From the NCBI GenBank assembly GCA_947564305.1, contig CANOBT010000001.1:58082-122081 (forward strand): 64,000 bases of DNA, written 5' to 3'. The notes under the pieces were generated by a model. That model was not told the origin of the DNA, searched no databases, and saw only the letters and a program-made list of their open reading frames with translations. Source of the DNA: an uncultured Lachnospiraceae bacterium (GTDB lineage: Bacteria > Bacillota_A > Clostridia > Lachnospirales > Lachnospiraceae). Below are positions 36,454 through 45,597 of this stretch, piece after piece; within the stretch, counting starts at the first letter, position 1, and every line of letters starts with the position of its first letter. The position numbers were made by a program, and so were the translations under genes.

Positions 36454-37266
36454 ATGGCAATATTAGATTTATTAGATGAAGTATCCGGAAGGCAGTTTCA
36501 AAAAACAGAGATGGGAGAGCAGCGGGTTCCGGGAGTTGTGGTGGGAATCGTAACTGAAAATTATCATAAAGATTTTCCTGGAAAAGTCCGGGTGAGTATC
36601 CCTGTCAGAGATGAAAATGCAAATGTACTAAAGTGGGCAAAAGTCGCCAGGGTGTATGCCGGAAAAGAATGGACACATTATTTTCTTCCCGAAAAAAATG
36701 ATCAGGTACTGGTTGCCTTTGAACATGGAAATCTGGAGAAGCCATATGTGATCGCCTCCCTGCCGCGGGATGGGGACCGGGTAGTCTCAGACACAGCCGA
36801 TGCCGATAACCAGTTCAAAAAAATTGTGACCCGCCAGGGAAACAGTTTGATTTTTTTCGACCACAAAGATGGGGACGGAAAGAAGGATCATATTGAGCTG
36901 CATACGGCAGAAGCAAATCTGCAGATGGTCCTGGATAATGAAAAGAAAAATATCCGGATTTCTGACAAGGAAAAGCATTGTGAACTGGAAATGAAAACGG
37001 ATGACGGCCATATCAAGATAACCGCAGAAAAGAAAATCACAATCTGTGTAGGTGATAAGATCAAAGTATATTTAAATGGAGAGAATGGAACGGTCCAGGT
37101 GAAAGCAGACAAAATTGCCATGCAGTCCGGCAGAGGGATTGAACTAAAGACAGACGGAACGGCAAAACTCAGCGGCCAGCAGACCGTGTTAGAAGCATCT
37201 GCCTCTTTAAAGCAGTCCAGTAACGGTATGGTATCTATCTCAGGAACTCCCATCAAGCTTGGATGA
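36454..37266 (+). CDS. CIS spike protein (gpV/VgrG OB-fold and beta-helix)
   Basis: The 270-residue protein has an OB-fold (VPGVVVGIVTENYHKDFPGKVRVSIP, AGKEWTHYFLPEKNDQVLVAFEHGN) followed by IVTRQGNSLIFFDHKDG, the start of a repetitive beta-helix spike. The end (VSISGTPIKLG) is like other spike tips. It pierces the target envelope. No separate PAAR gene follows, so the tip may be formed by this protein or encoded elsewhere. Confidence 0.9.
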   Translation: MAILDLLDEVSGRQFQKTEMGEQRVPGVVVGIVTENYHKDFPGKVRVSIPVRDENANVLKWAKVARVYAGKEWTHYFLPEKNDQVLVAFEHGNLEKPYVIASLPRDGDRVVSDTADADNQFKKIVTRQGNSLIFFDHKDGDGKKDHIELHTAEANLQMVLDNEKKNIRISDKEKHCELEMKTDDGHIKITAEKKITICVGDKIKVYLNGENGTVQVKADKIAMQSGRGIELKTDGTAKLSGQQTVLEASASLKQSSNGMVSISGTPIKLG

Positions 37267-37298
37267 TGCAAACAGGATAAAAGGAAGGATATACAGCC

Positions 37299-37661
37299 AT
37301 GGCAGGAGGAATGAAATTTCCGGTACAGATCAATCCCGCAACCGGAAGGTTTATGGAATCAGACGGATTGGAAAACATCAAAGAATCTGTATATTTGATT
37401 TTAATGACACAAAAGGGAGAGCGGGCGGCCAGCCCGGGATTCGGAAGCAGGATTCAAGGATATCCATTTCAGGATTTTTCTCCTACCAGACGGCATATGT
37501 TGGAGAGGGAAGTCCGAAATACCATATTGTCACAAGAGCCTCGGATAGAGGATGTCCATGTCAAAATAGAATGGCATCAGGAAAAGGCCCAGGTTTTGAT
37601 TCATGTTGACTATACGGTCCGTGATACTGAACAGACAGAACATTTAGAACTGACAGTATAA
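37299..37661 (+). CDS. Baseplate wedge protein gp25-like
   Basis: The 120-residue protein has the gp25 hallmarks: ESVYLILMTQKGERAASPGFGSRI, then SQEPRI with the conserved E80-P81-R82. gp25 nucleates sheath assembly at the baseplate. AAGGAAGG precedes the ATG. Its position before the two J-like genes matches eCIS order. Confidence 0.93.
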   Translation: MAGGMKFPVQINPATGRFMESDGLENIKESVYLILMTQKGERAASPGFGSRIQGYPFQDFSPTRRHMLEREVRNTILSQEPRIEDVHVKIEWHQEKAQVLIHVDYTVRDTEQTEHLELTV

Positions 37662-37677
37662 AGGAGAATCACAGAGG

Positions 37678-40440
37678 ATGGTTTGGGAAGATTTAAAGAA
37701 ATTGGCAAAAGACTATTTGCCCCAGTGGAGTATCTCACGTAATTCCCCCGATATAGGCGGAGTCATTGCACTGATTTATGCAGAATTGATGGAAAAGACT
37801 CTGCAAAAATATGAGGAAATGCCCAGCCGTGCCTTACAAGAAATCCTGCAGATCTCAGGGATGCGCCCTGCCTTTGCCTCTCCTGCCAGAACGATTCTGG
37901 TCATAGAGATCGACCGGGCGGCAAAGGAAGGGGTCCTCATCCGAAAAGGCAGCCGGTTTTTTGCAGATTTGGATGAGAGGGATAAGCCAGTTGTATTTTG
38001 TACGGAGCAGGAACTTCTGGCGGTACATGCAAATCTGACAGAGATTTTACAGATTTCACAGAAAAAGCAGACAATCTATGCCCGAAAATCCCCGGACCGT
38101 TTGTTTCCGATTTCTCTTTTTCATATGGAAAACGGCTCATCCGGTAAGTCAGGCGGCACGCTTTTAGAGTCATACGCTTCTGAAAATATCTATCAAGAGG
38201 AACTGGTTGTCTCACATCCTGAAATCTTACAAGATCCCGTCCGAATCCCACGCAGTATATTTGGTGAAATGACTCCATGGTATCTGGGCGCCCGGATACA
38301 GGCATATGGCATGGGAATCCATCCTGAGATACTCTATGATGGAAATCAAGAACTGGATTTGGAGCGGGCCGCGATTTTCGGCCGTGAACTTCTGGAGTAT
38401 AAAGAATGCTATATTGGACAGGATTCTGTGTTTCGGCAAGGAGGCGCCAAGATTGTTCTGGACTTTACCCTGCATTTTGAAACCTATTGTGTACAGCCGG
38501 ACAAGACCCAGGAAGAATGGAAAGTTATCAAAAGAAAAACCAGGGAAATGCCGTCTCCAGTTCCTGTCTATGCAGAAGAAGTCGCCTACTCTTATTTCAA
38601 TGGAGTGGGATGGAAACGACTGGAAATTTTAGATGGAATGACCGGAATTTTTTCAAAAGAATATGAAGCCGATTCGAAAAGAGAGGACTGTCAGCTTACC
38701 TTTTGGTGCCCTTATGATTGGCAGCCTGTCATTGCCGGCGGCCGGGAATTACGTTGTCTTCGGATACAGGTCATACATGCCGGACGAGGCTGGCAGATGG
38801 ATGCCCAGTATCATTATCCGGTGTTAGAAGGGCTCCGGCTGTCTTATTCCCATGGTCCGTCAGGGGTTCTGCCTGAAAAAGTCACTTCCGTTCAAGGGGT
38901 CCTGAAAACCGAGCTGCAGCACAAAGGCAGATTGGGAAACGTTCAGCCCGGAAAGCGCATGTTTCTGCCATTTGCGTATGATGGGGAAAGTATGCTGCTG
39001 GGGTTTGACCAGATATTTCCTTCGGGGAATATCAGCCTGTATCTGATACTGGAAGAACAGGAAAGAGTCCCGGGTATTACCATTCAATATGCATATTCTG
39101 CCCAAAACGGATTTGAATCTCTAGAAGTGCTGGATACGACCAATGGCCTGTGCCATTCCGGAATCGTCATGTTTTGGCTCCCGGAAAATGCAGGAATGCT
39201 AAAAGTAGAAGGCAGGGAACGTTTTTGGATTCGCATAAAAATAATAGGCGTTGATACGAAAAAGGGGATAGAGTTTGCACCTTGTCTTCATATGGTCTAT
39301 TTAAATGGAGTCGAAGCCTTGAATTATGAATGGTCTGAGGGAAAAGATTATTATCTGGATGAACCCGTTCCATTTCTGGAATGCCGGATAAACGGGGAGC
39401 AGATTCTGGAGGCCGAGGTCTGGGTGAACGAGAAAGAAATCTGGTCAGAGAAAGAAATGCTGAATATATGGAAGGGCCCATGGGGAATGGAAGGCCGGGT
39501 GCGTATGGAACGGGATTACCGGGGGAAAATCACGGAATTTTATGTGAAATGGGATGAGGTTGAGAGTTTTGAATGTAAAGAAGGGCTGCGCCGGGGCTAT
39601 GTACTGGACCGTGAGGAGAAAAAGATAAAATTTGGGGATGGAAGGAACTGGAATATTCCGGAGTGTACCAGCGGCACCGCTTTTTATATCCGGGTAAAGA
39701 CTTGTGATGGGGCGGCAGGAAACTTAAGACCTATGCAAGCCTATCATCCTGCTGTTTTACAAACTTTTCTGAGAAAGGCCTATCAGCCGGGACATGCAAT
39801 CGGCGGTTGTGATGCCGGGGTACAAGCTCATATGGAACAAAGGGGAAATTTTCTGAGAAATAGCGGAAACAGGCTGATATCCATAAAAGATTATGTATCT
39901 GAAATCAGAACATTTTCAGAACAGATTGCGGAGGTAAAGTTGATAAAAACGTTATCCGGCACTGAAAAAATAGTGGTATTGATGAAGGATTATATCGATG
40001 GTCCTGCCTCTTATTGGCAAATAAAGCCTGCCATACAGGAAGCAATCCGAAAGAAAAGAGTACTGGCAGATAAAGAAGACCTGGTCATAGAAAAACCAAT
40101 ATTTGTCCAGGTATCCGTGGAAGTATGGGGGAATTGCCCGCCTCATAAGATCATAGAAGCAAAGCAGCGCCTTCAAGACCGTATTTATCATTTTTTTGGT
40201 TCAGAAGACTTTAGTAAAATCGGAAAACTTCCCAATCGGATGGAATTAGAAACTATGCTGCGCTCAGGGGACGTGGAAGTTTCTATCCGGTATTTTAATG
40301 CAGTGTTTCAATATCAGGATTTAAAAGGAGTGCATACGTGGAATCTGGATGCAAAAGTATCCATCCCCGAGGCTGTCTGCCTGAATGGAATACACCAAGT
40401 ACATTTACAGGGAGGCGAGAGTATTGCTTACAAAGGATAA
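37678..40440 (+). CDS. Baseplate J-like protein, first (Afp11-like)
   Basis: The 920-residue protein starts with SPDIGGVIALIYAELMEKTLQKYEEMPSRALQEIL, followed by ASPARTILV, GVLIRKGSRFF and, in the C-terminal third, REEKKIKFGDG, GNLRPMQ and EIRTFSEQIAEVK, the layout of baseplate-J wedge proteins in CIS. It makes the baseplate wedge with the next gene's product. AAAGGAG lies before the ATG. Confidence 0.88.
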   Translation: MVWEDLKKLAKDYLPQWSISRNSPDIGGVIALIYAELMEKTLQKYEEMPSRALQEILQISGMRPAFASPARTILVIEIDRAAKEGVLIRKGSRFFADLDERDKPVVFCTEQELLAVHANLTEILQISQKKQTIYARKSPDRLFPISLFHMENGSSGKSGGTLLESYASENIYQEELVVSHPEILQDPVRIPRSIFGEMTPWYLGARIQAYGMGIHPEILYDGNQELDLERAAIFGRELLEYKECYIGQDSVFRQGGAKIVLDFTLHFETYCVQPDKTQEEWKVIKRKTREMPSPVPVYAEEVAYSYFNGVGWKRLEILDGMTGIFSKEYEADSKREDCQLTFWCPYDWQPVIAGGRELRCLRIQVIHAGRGWQMDAQYHYPVLEGLRLSYSHGPSGVLPEKVTSVQGVLKTELQHKGRLGNVQPGKRMFLPFAYDGESMLLGFDQIFPSGNISLYLILEEQERVPGITIQYAYSAQNGFESLEVLDTTNGLCHSGIVMFWLPENAGMLKVEGRERFWIRIKIIGVDTKKGIEFAPCLHMVYLNGVEALNYEWSEGKDYYLDEPVPFLECRINGEQILEAEVWVNEKEIWSEKEMLNIWKGPWGMEGRVRMERDYRGKITEFYVKWDEVESFECKEGLRRGYVLDREEKKIKFGDGRNWNIPECTSGTAFYIRVKTCDGAAGNLRPMQAYHPAVLQTFLRKAYQPGHAIGGCDAGVQAHMEQRGNFLRNSGNRLISIKDYVSEIRTFSEQIAEVKLIKTLSGTEKIVVLMKDYIDGPASYWQIKPAIQEAIRKKRVLADKEDLVIEKPIFVQVSVEVWGNCPPHKIIEAKQRLQDRIYHFFGSEDFSKIGKLPNRMELETMLRSGDVEVSIRYFNAVFQYQDLKGVHTWNLDAKVSIPEAVCLNGIHQVHLQGGESIAYKG

Positions 40441-42394
40441 GATGTTTGAACAGAAACTGAGGGAAACGATAGCAAAAATCCCCTTTTATTCCGAAAGTTG
40501 GACGAATCGTTCAGAATCTGATCCGGGGTTGACAATCCTGGAAAATTTAATGGTTCTTTTAATGCTGATGGAAGAGCAGATGGAGTATGTGCCGGAATCA
40601 ATACAAAAAAAATTTCTGGAATTACTGGATATCAGGGAAACTCCTGGAAAAAGTGCAAAAGTCCTTCTTCTTCCCGACAATCGTCCGGAAGGACGAAAGA
40701 TTCCGGCACATCAAAAATTTTATACCGGACAATTGTGTTTTGAGACTGTACGGGAAGAAATTATGATGCCCGGAAAGCTGAAAAAAATTTTCCGGGAACA
40801 GAATGGAAATTTCATAGAACTGGAGGAACTGTCACCTGGAAACCCTTTGTCTGTGAAACCTTTTGGAGCGAATCCTCAAAAGGGAGATGCCATCTGCCTG
40901 TTGTTTGACTTTTTATCATCCGATATCCGAAAGCCGTTACATTTCTATGCGACAGTAAAATCACGTTTTCCACGAAACCCTCCGATGGGAACTACAGATT
41001 TTGATTTTGCAAAAGCAAAATGGTCTTATTCTGCAAAAAATGGTTTTGAAACTATGGTCTGCGAAGACAATACGGGCGTGTTTTTATGGTCCGGGGAAAT
41101 CAAACTCCATCTGGGTAAAGCGGCTCCGAAGCGGATGTCCATCGGCTCAGATTCCGGCTATGTGATCCGATGTGAACTGACCTGTGCACAGTATGATATC
41201 AGCCCGGAATTGGTGGCCATTGACGGACCTCTTCTGGAAGTGTATGAAATGGATTCCAAAGCCTTCTCTTATACAGTCCAAACCGGAGAGAAACTACGGC
41301 TCCCACAGGTTCTAGGGGAAGAGCCGTATACCTTTGTCTACGAAAAAAACAACGATGGATATCACCCATGTGAAATACAAAACACAGAAAGGGAGAGGAA
41401 GGTCATTTGCATTCAGAAGGAGATCATGCCGTTTAGGGATCTGGGAATTTTATATGGCTATGACCAGGAGGAATTTGATGTAGGAATGCTGGAGCCATTG
41501 CTTTCGGAAACCCTGGAATTGATGGCTGTAAAAAAACAGGACGGAGAGTATGCTGAAACAGCCGCTTTTTTCCGACAAAACGAGCAGGCATCTGTCGATG
41601 AGAATCCACTGATTTTTCGTTATGATGAGGAAAGAAGAAAAATCCGGATTGTAGACCCAGGCGATTATATTGGGTGCAGGCTTTTGATTTCTGCCTGTGC
41701 CTCCTATCATGGTGAGGAAGGGAACATTCTCGCTCATAACAGGTTCACCACGATCAAAAATGGAAAACAGGAGACTTATGAAAATCCAAATCCCGCTGCC
41801 GGAGGTCAGAATCCCAGAGGGTTTGCAGAGCTATGCAAAATGCTGTTAAAACAATTGGAAACATCTGAAACTGCAGTTACCGCAGAGGATTATGAAGCTC
41901 TGGTGCGGCAGGTACCGGGCCTTTGCATCCATAAAGTGCATGCCTATGCCGGAGAGAAAGAACGGGAAGTCGAGATTGTCATAAAGCCTTACAGCGAAAG
42001 CGAACGTCCGGTTCTTTCCCCATATTACCAGCGCTGCATCATGAAGTATCTGGAGGAACGAAGACTGCTCCATACCAGCTTTCGAATACGCAGTCCGGGC
42101 TATATCCCTGTAGATGTATGGATGATTGTTTTTGTGAAAATGCAATATCTGAATTGCCGTGCACAGATTGAGAGAATGATCCGAAAAGAACTGGACTATG
42201 TGAATGGAAGTAAAACATTTGGAGCACGGATTGAATTGGTAAAGCTGATGAAAAAAATAGAAATGCTGACATATGTGGAATATGTCCAGGACCTATGTCT
42301 GAATGGCCGCCGCATGGATTTGATGCTGCCAAGTTATGGGCTGGCCTATGCAAGGGATATAAAATTGGAAGTGAAAAGTAATGAAATCGTATGA
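40424..42394 (+). CDS. Baseplate J-like protein, second (Afp12-like)
   Basis: The protein has the typical opening SWTNRSESDPGLTILENLMVLL and the J-domain end (TAEDYEALVRQVPGLCIHKVHA, then FGARIELVKLMKKIEML). I choose TTG 40424 because GGAGG at 40411-40415 is 8 bases upstream; this gives 656 residues and a 17-base overlap with the previous gene. ATG 40385 is in frame but unsupported. Confidence 0.88.
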   Translation: MLTKDKMFEQKLRETIAKIPFYSESWTNRSESDPGLTILENLMVLLMLMEEQMEYVPESIQKKFLELLDIRETPGKSAKVLLLPDNRPEGRKIPAHQKFYTGQLCFETVREEIMMPGKLKKIFREQNGNFIELEELSPGNPLSVKPFGANPQKGDAICLLFDFLSSDIRKPLHFYATVKSRFPRNPPMGTTDFDFAKAKWSYSAKNGFETMVCEDNTGVFLWSGEIKLHLGKAAPKRMSIGSDSGYVIRCELTCAQYDISPELVAIDGPLLEVYEMDSKAFSYTVQTGEKLRLPQVLGEEPYTFVYEKNNDGYHPCEIQNTERERKVICIQKEIMPFRDLGILYGYDQEEFDVGMLEPLLSETLELMAVKKQDGEYAETAAFFRQNEQASVDENPLIFRYDEERRKIRIVDPGDYIGCRLLISACASYHGEEGNILAHNRFTTIKNGKQETYENPNPAAGGQNPRGFAELCKMLLKQLETSETAVTAEDYEALVRQVPGLCIHKVHAYAGEKEREVEIVIKPYSESERPVLSPYYQRCIMKYLEERRLLHTSFRIRSPGYIPVDVWMIVFVKMQYLNCRAQIERMIRKELDYVNGSKTFGARIELVKLMKKIEMLTYVEYVQDLCLNGRRMDLMLPSYGLAYARDIKLEVKSNEIV

Positions 42395-43334
42395 CCAAAT
42401 GAGGACCTATACTTATGGATATACCCGATTAAAGAAGGCCGAAGGAGAAGGCTTTAAGCTCGGACGAGACGGCAGCCTTTTTTTGGTTGGAAATGACTGC
42501 AGGATTTTTCTGAAAGCTTTAGATGGCGTAGAGGAACCATGTCTTTGGGGACGGCTGCATCTGGATGTGAAACTCTCAAAAAACAGTATCCTGACCGTAT
42601 ATGCGGCATCAGGCAGACATGGAAAAGAGACTTGCATCGGACCGTTTGTAAATCAGACAGATATATTGCTGTGTGAGCTGTCAGGCCGAAACTTATGGAT
42701 CTGGATGGAGATTAAAAATCCTGGGAAAGGTGTCATCCGTAATATCCAGGTGCAATGCCCTGGTACAGAATTTTTGCAGATGATGCCAGAGGTGTATCAG
42801 GAGAGAGGGAGTGTCCTCCATCGGTATCTGTCGATATTTTCCTCTATCTATTGGGATGTGCAGAAAAAAATAGATGGTATGGAAATTCTTGCCGATGTGA
42901 AGCAGACTCCCCTTCAATGGCTTCCGCTTTTGGAAGAATGGCTTGGCGTCCAGTGCGGGGATGGACTGCTTTCAGAGCCTTTGACAAGAAGACTTTTAGC
43001 ACGGACAGCCTATTTTAACAGAATACGCGGAACACGGAAAGTGGTAGAGGAACTGACGCTGCTGCTTTCCGGAGAAAAGCCAAAAATTTTTGAAAAGGAG
43101 TCCGGTACGGTGGTATTGCTCCTGTGTCAGGATATTACAGAAATGCTGGAGCGAAGGCTCATGTATTTCCTACAGCAATTCCTGCCAAAAGGATGCAGGC
43201 TCCATATTATATCAGAGTTAGATCCGATGGGCATGGATGAATATTGTTATATGGATGTGAATGCAATGCTTAAACCTCTGCCGGAAGGCAGATTAGATGA
43301 AGACATTGCATTGGAGCAATGTGCGATGCAATAA
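42381..43334 (+). CDS. Tail protein I-like baseplate protein
   Basis: The 317-residue protein has a ~130-residue beta-rich N-terminal part. A gpI-like helical domain follows: LQMMPEVYQ, HRYLSIFSSIYWDVQKKID, QWLPLLEEWLGV, RTAYFNRIRGTRKVVEEL. In CIS this protein sits at the baseplate periphery. A separate fibre gene would normally follow; none does. It overlaps the preceding gene by 14 bases. Confidence 0.85.
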   Translation: MKSYDQMRTYTYGYTRLKKAEGEGFKLGRDGSLFLVGNDCRIFLKALDGVEEPCLWGRLHLDVKLSKNSILTVYAASGRHGKETCIGPFVNQTDILLCELSGRNLWIWMEIKNPGKGVIRNIQVQCPGTEFLQMMPEVYQERGSVLHRYLSIFSSIYWDVQKKIDGMEILADVKQTPLQWLPLLEEWLGVQCGDGLLSEPLTRRLLARTAYFNRIRGTRKVVEELTLLLSGEKPKIFEKESGTVVLLLCQDITEMLERRLMYFLQQFLPKGCRLHIISELDPMGMDEYCYMDVNAMLKPLPEGRLDEDIALEQCAMQ

Positions 43335-43343
43335 GGAGAAGAG

Positions 43344-43436
43344 ATGGAAATTACAGAAAAAATACAGAGGAATGGAATCGCCGCAGTAATTGCGGGATTT
43401 GAGCAGGTATTAAGGTTATGGGACAATATACAGTAA
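43344..43436 (+). CDS. Small ORF between tail protein I and DUF4255 genes
   Basis: The ORF encodes 30 residues (MEITEKIQRNGIAAVIAGFE and on) and has a good AAGGAG 5 bases before ATG 43344. It overlaps the DUF4255 start by 19 bases. It may be a real micro-protein (short helical peptides occur near this position in eCIS loci) or only a coupling leader for the next gene, whose own ribosome binding site is weak. Confidence 0.45.
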   Translation: MEITEKIQRNGIAAVIAGFEQVLRLWDNIQ

Positions 43437-43963
43437 TCGCAAATGTGAGCGAAGAGTTGGTACGTGTCCTACAAAAAGAATTAGTTCCGGAATTAATTTC
43501 TGACGAGAGCACGATTGGGCTGTGCAGTCCCGAAGAGCCCGAAGACACAGAATTAGGAATTTTTTTATATGATATTCAGGAAAGTGATGAGGTACGCCAG
43601 TTAAGGATGATTGACAATGGTCCTGCAAAACAGCAGTATCCTCCGGCATTTTTATCTCTGTACTATATGCTGACGGCCTATTCGCAGAGTGACCGGAAAT
43701 TCAGGATGGCACAGGAACAAAGAATACTCGGAAGAATTGCTCGTAAATTTCACGACTATCCATATCTGGAAGTGGAAGGAGAGCAGTTTCCTTTGCAGAT
43801 GATGAAAATATCCACAGAGGATAAGCTAAAGCTTTGGAATTTTAATGGAAAGCCGTATAAGCCGTCTTTATTTTATAGGGCTGCGCCAATTATCCTGGAC
43901 TCTGCAAGATTCCGGGAAGTCTCGAGGGTAAAAAGTACCGATTTCGATGTGTCAAGGCGATAA
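43418..43963 (+). CDS. DUF4255 tail terminator (Pvc16-like)
   Basis: The 181-residue protein has the DUF4255 pattern: VSEELVRVLQKELVPEL, LGIFLYDIQESDEV, PPAFLSLYYMLTAYS, QEQRILGRIARKFHDYP and a final RAAPIILDS. It caps the distal end of tube and sheath and sets completion of the particle. Presence of this family argues for a CIS rather than a prophage tail. Confidence 0.9.
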   Translation: MGQYTVIANVSEELVRVLQKELVPELISDESTIGLCSPEEPEDTELGIFLYDIQESDEVRQLRMIDNGPAKQQYPPAFLSLYYMLTAYSQSDRKFRMAQEQRILGRIARKFHDYPYLEVEGEQFPLQMMKISTEDKLKLWNFNGKPYKPSLFYRAAPIILDSARFREVSRVKSTDFDVSRR

Positions 43964-43987
43964 AACGTCAAAAGGAGAAAAGGAAAC

Positions 43988-45520
43988 ATGGAACAATCAG
44001 TAGAAGAGCAGATGGAACAACTGCTTCTTGGGATTTCCCAATGGTATGACGGTATACAACCTCTTCCCAAACTGCTTTTATATGAAAAGGAACTGCAGGA
44101 ACTCCTTCGCCTTGGGATTGGCGGTGAAACATGTGGACGGCTGACTGTCATATCCGGCAAACATGGGAGCGGCAGAAAACTGCTTCTCATGACTGCGGCA
44201 CACAGATTCCAAAAAGCACTGCTTCTCATTAATGGCAGTGCCTTTTTGAAATTATACCTACAGTACGGTCATCATATTACCTCCTTTTTGGCTTGGGAAA
44301 GAGTACAGAAGGGATGTCTTTTTTGTTTAACGGATTGTCAGATTCCAGAGGAATCAGAAGCAGACTGGACGGAAATGCTTCTGCATCTGCTCAGCCTGAA
44401 GACTTCCTTCTGGGTCATACTAGAAACAGTTCCCATGTTTCCAGTAAACGGGGATTATGAATATACAGTCATTCGGCTGAAGGAGCCGGATGTGAGAGGC
44501 CGTGCCGCTCTCTGGAGCCATTTTCTAGAAGAGGCAAAAGAGACGAATCGTCTGGATACAGGGAAACTCGGAGCCTGCTATCACTTTCATTGCGGGGAAA
44601 TCCGGCAGGTACTCCGCTCTGCTATACTGGAAAGAATCCGTGACGGCCGCAGTGTCCTATGTGAAAAGGATATCCGTAAGGCTGCAGAACTGTGGGGGAA
44701 TGGGGATTTAAGCCCTCTGGCAGTAAAGGTTCCCTGTATGTTTTCCTGGGAAGATCTGGTTTTGGATGAGGGAACTATGAGGCGGCTTCAGGAATTGTGT
44801 AATCTGATTTATTATCAGGAAGTGACAGGGATTCAATGGGGCTTCTATGAGAAACGTCCTTATGGAAACGGTTTATGTGCCATGTTCTATGGACCTCCCG
44901 GAACTGGGAAGACTATGGCGGCCCAGGTGGTGGCACATGAACTGGGAATGGAACTTTACCGCGTCGATTTGTCACAGATGAATAGTAAATACATTGGAGA
45001 AACCCAGAAAAATCTACATCAGTTATTTGAGAATGCAAAGGAAATGAATGTGATTCTGTTTTTTGACGAAGCGGACGCTCTGTTTTCAAAGAGGACCAAT
45101 GTCAAGGATGCCACCGACCGTCACGCCAATGGAGAAGTAGCCTATCTTTTGCAGCGGCTGGAGGCATATGAAGGAATTACCATCCTTGCAACGAACTTGA
45201 AAAATCAGTTGGATGATGCATTCCGCCGCCGGATACGGCGCATAATTCATTTTCAGCTTCCGGACTTTGAGACCCGAAAACGGATGTGGGAGAGTGCATT
45301 TCCGGTGCAGGCGCCTTTGGAGAGTGAAATTGACTTCTCTGTTTATGCCAGACATTTTGAACTTTCTGCCGGAGAAATCAAGGATGCCGCCTTGGACGCT
45401 GCATTTTTTGCGGCTGCTGACGGAGGTAAAATAGGAGAGAAGCAGATTCGTGAAGCATTAAAGCTCTGTTATGAGAAATATGGCCGGATCTTAACGGAAG
45501 AGGACTTTAAAAAAAGTTGA
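43988..45520 (+). CDS. AAA+ ATPase of CIS (Pvc15-like), 510 aa
   Basis: The last gene of the operon. A degenerate first P-loop GKHGSGRK (57-64) is followed by an intact AAA+ domain: GPPGTGKT at 302-309, DEAD at 360-363, and ATNLKNQLDDAFRRRIRR with arginine finger candidates. It is a paralogue of the gene at 1355 but lacks that protein's ~200-residue N-terminal extension. AAGGAG and AAAGGAA precede the ATG. Confidence 0.9.
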   Translation: MEQSVEEQMEQLLLGISQWYDGIQPLPKLLLYEKELQELLRLGIGGETCGRLTVISGKHGSGRKLLLMTAAHRFQKALLLINGSAFLKLYLQYGHHITSFLAWERVQKGCLFCLTDCQIPEESEADWTEMLLHLLSLKTSFWVILETVPMFPVNGDYEYTVIRLKEPDVRGRAALWSHFLEEAKETNRLDTGKLGACYHFHCGEIRQVLRSAILERIRDGRSVLCEKDIRKAAELWGNGDLSPLAVKVPCMFSWEDLVLDEGTMRRLQELCNLIYYQEVTGIQWGFYEKRPYGNGLCAMFYGPPGTGKTMAAQVVAHELGMELYRVDLSQMNSKYIGETQKNLHQLFENAKEMNVILFFDEADALFSKRTNVKDATDRHANGEVAYLLQRLEAYEGITILATNLKNQLDDAFRRRIRRIIHFQLPDFETRKRMWESAFPVQAPLESEIDFSVYARHFELSAGEIKDAALDAAFFAAADGGKIGEKQIREALKLCYEKYGRILTEEDFKKS

Positions 45521-45533
45521 AAAACGATAGTAT

Positions 45534-45597
45534 AAAAAACATCCTGCGGTTTCGTTCATTCTGAAATGAATACGGACGAAACCGCAGGATGTTTTTT
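45534..45597. terminator. Strong bidirectional terminator, CIS operon / carB
   Basis: AAAACATCCTGCGGTTTCGT pairs with ACGAAACCGCAGGATGTTTT, and an inner TTCATT/AATGAA stem extends it. T-tracts on both strands. It ends the CIS operon (+) and carB (-), whose stop lies inside its right arm. Confidence 0.92.

Noticed and set aside
29972..45520. Prophage or R-type bacteriocin tail
   Set aside because: No capsid, portal, terminase, integrase, holin or lysin; presence of DUF4255, CIS AAA+ ATPase and tube-domain adaptors favours a CIS.
43988..45520. ClpV-type T6SS ATPase
   Set aside because: Single intact AAA+ domain of Pvc15 type without Clp repeats; no T6SS membrane complex genes (TssJLM).
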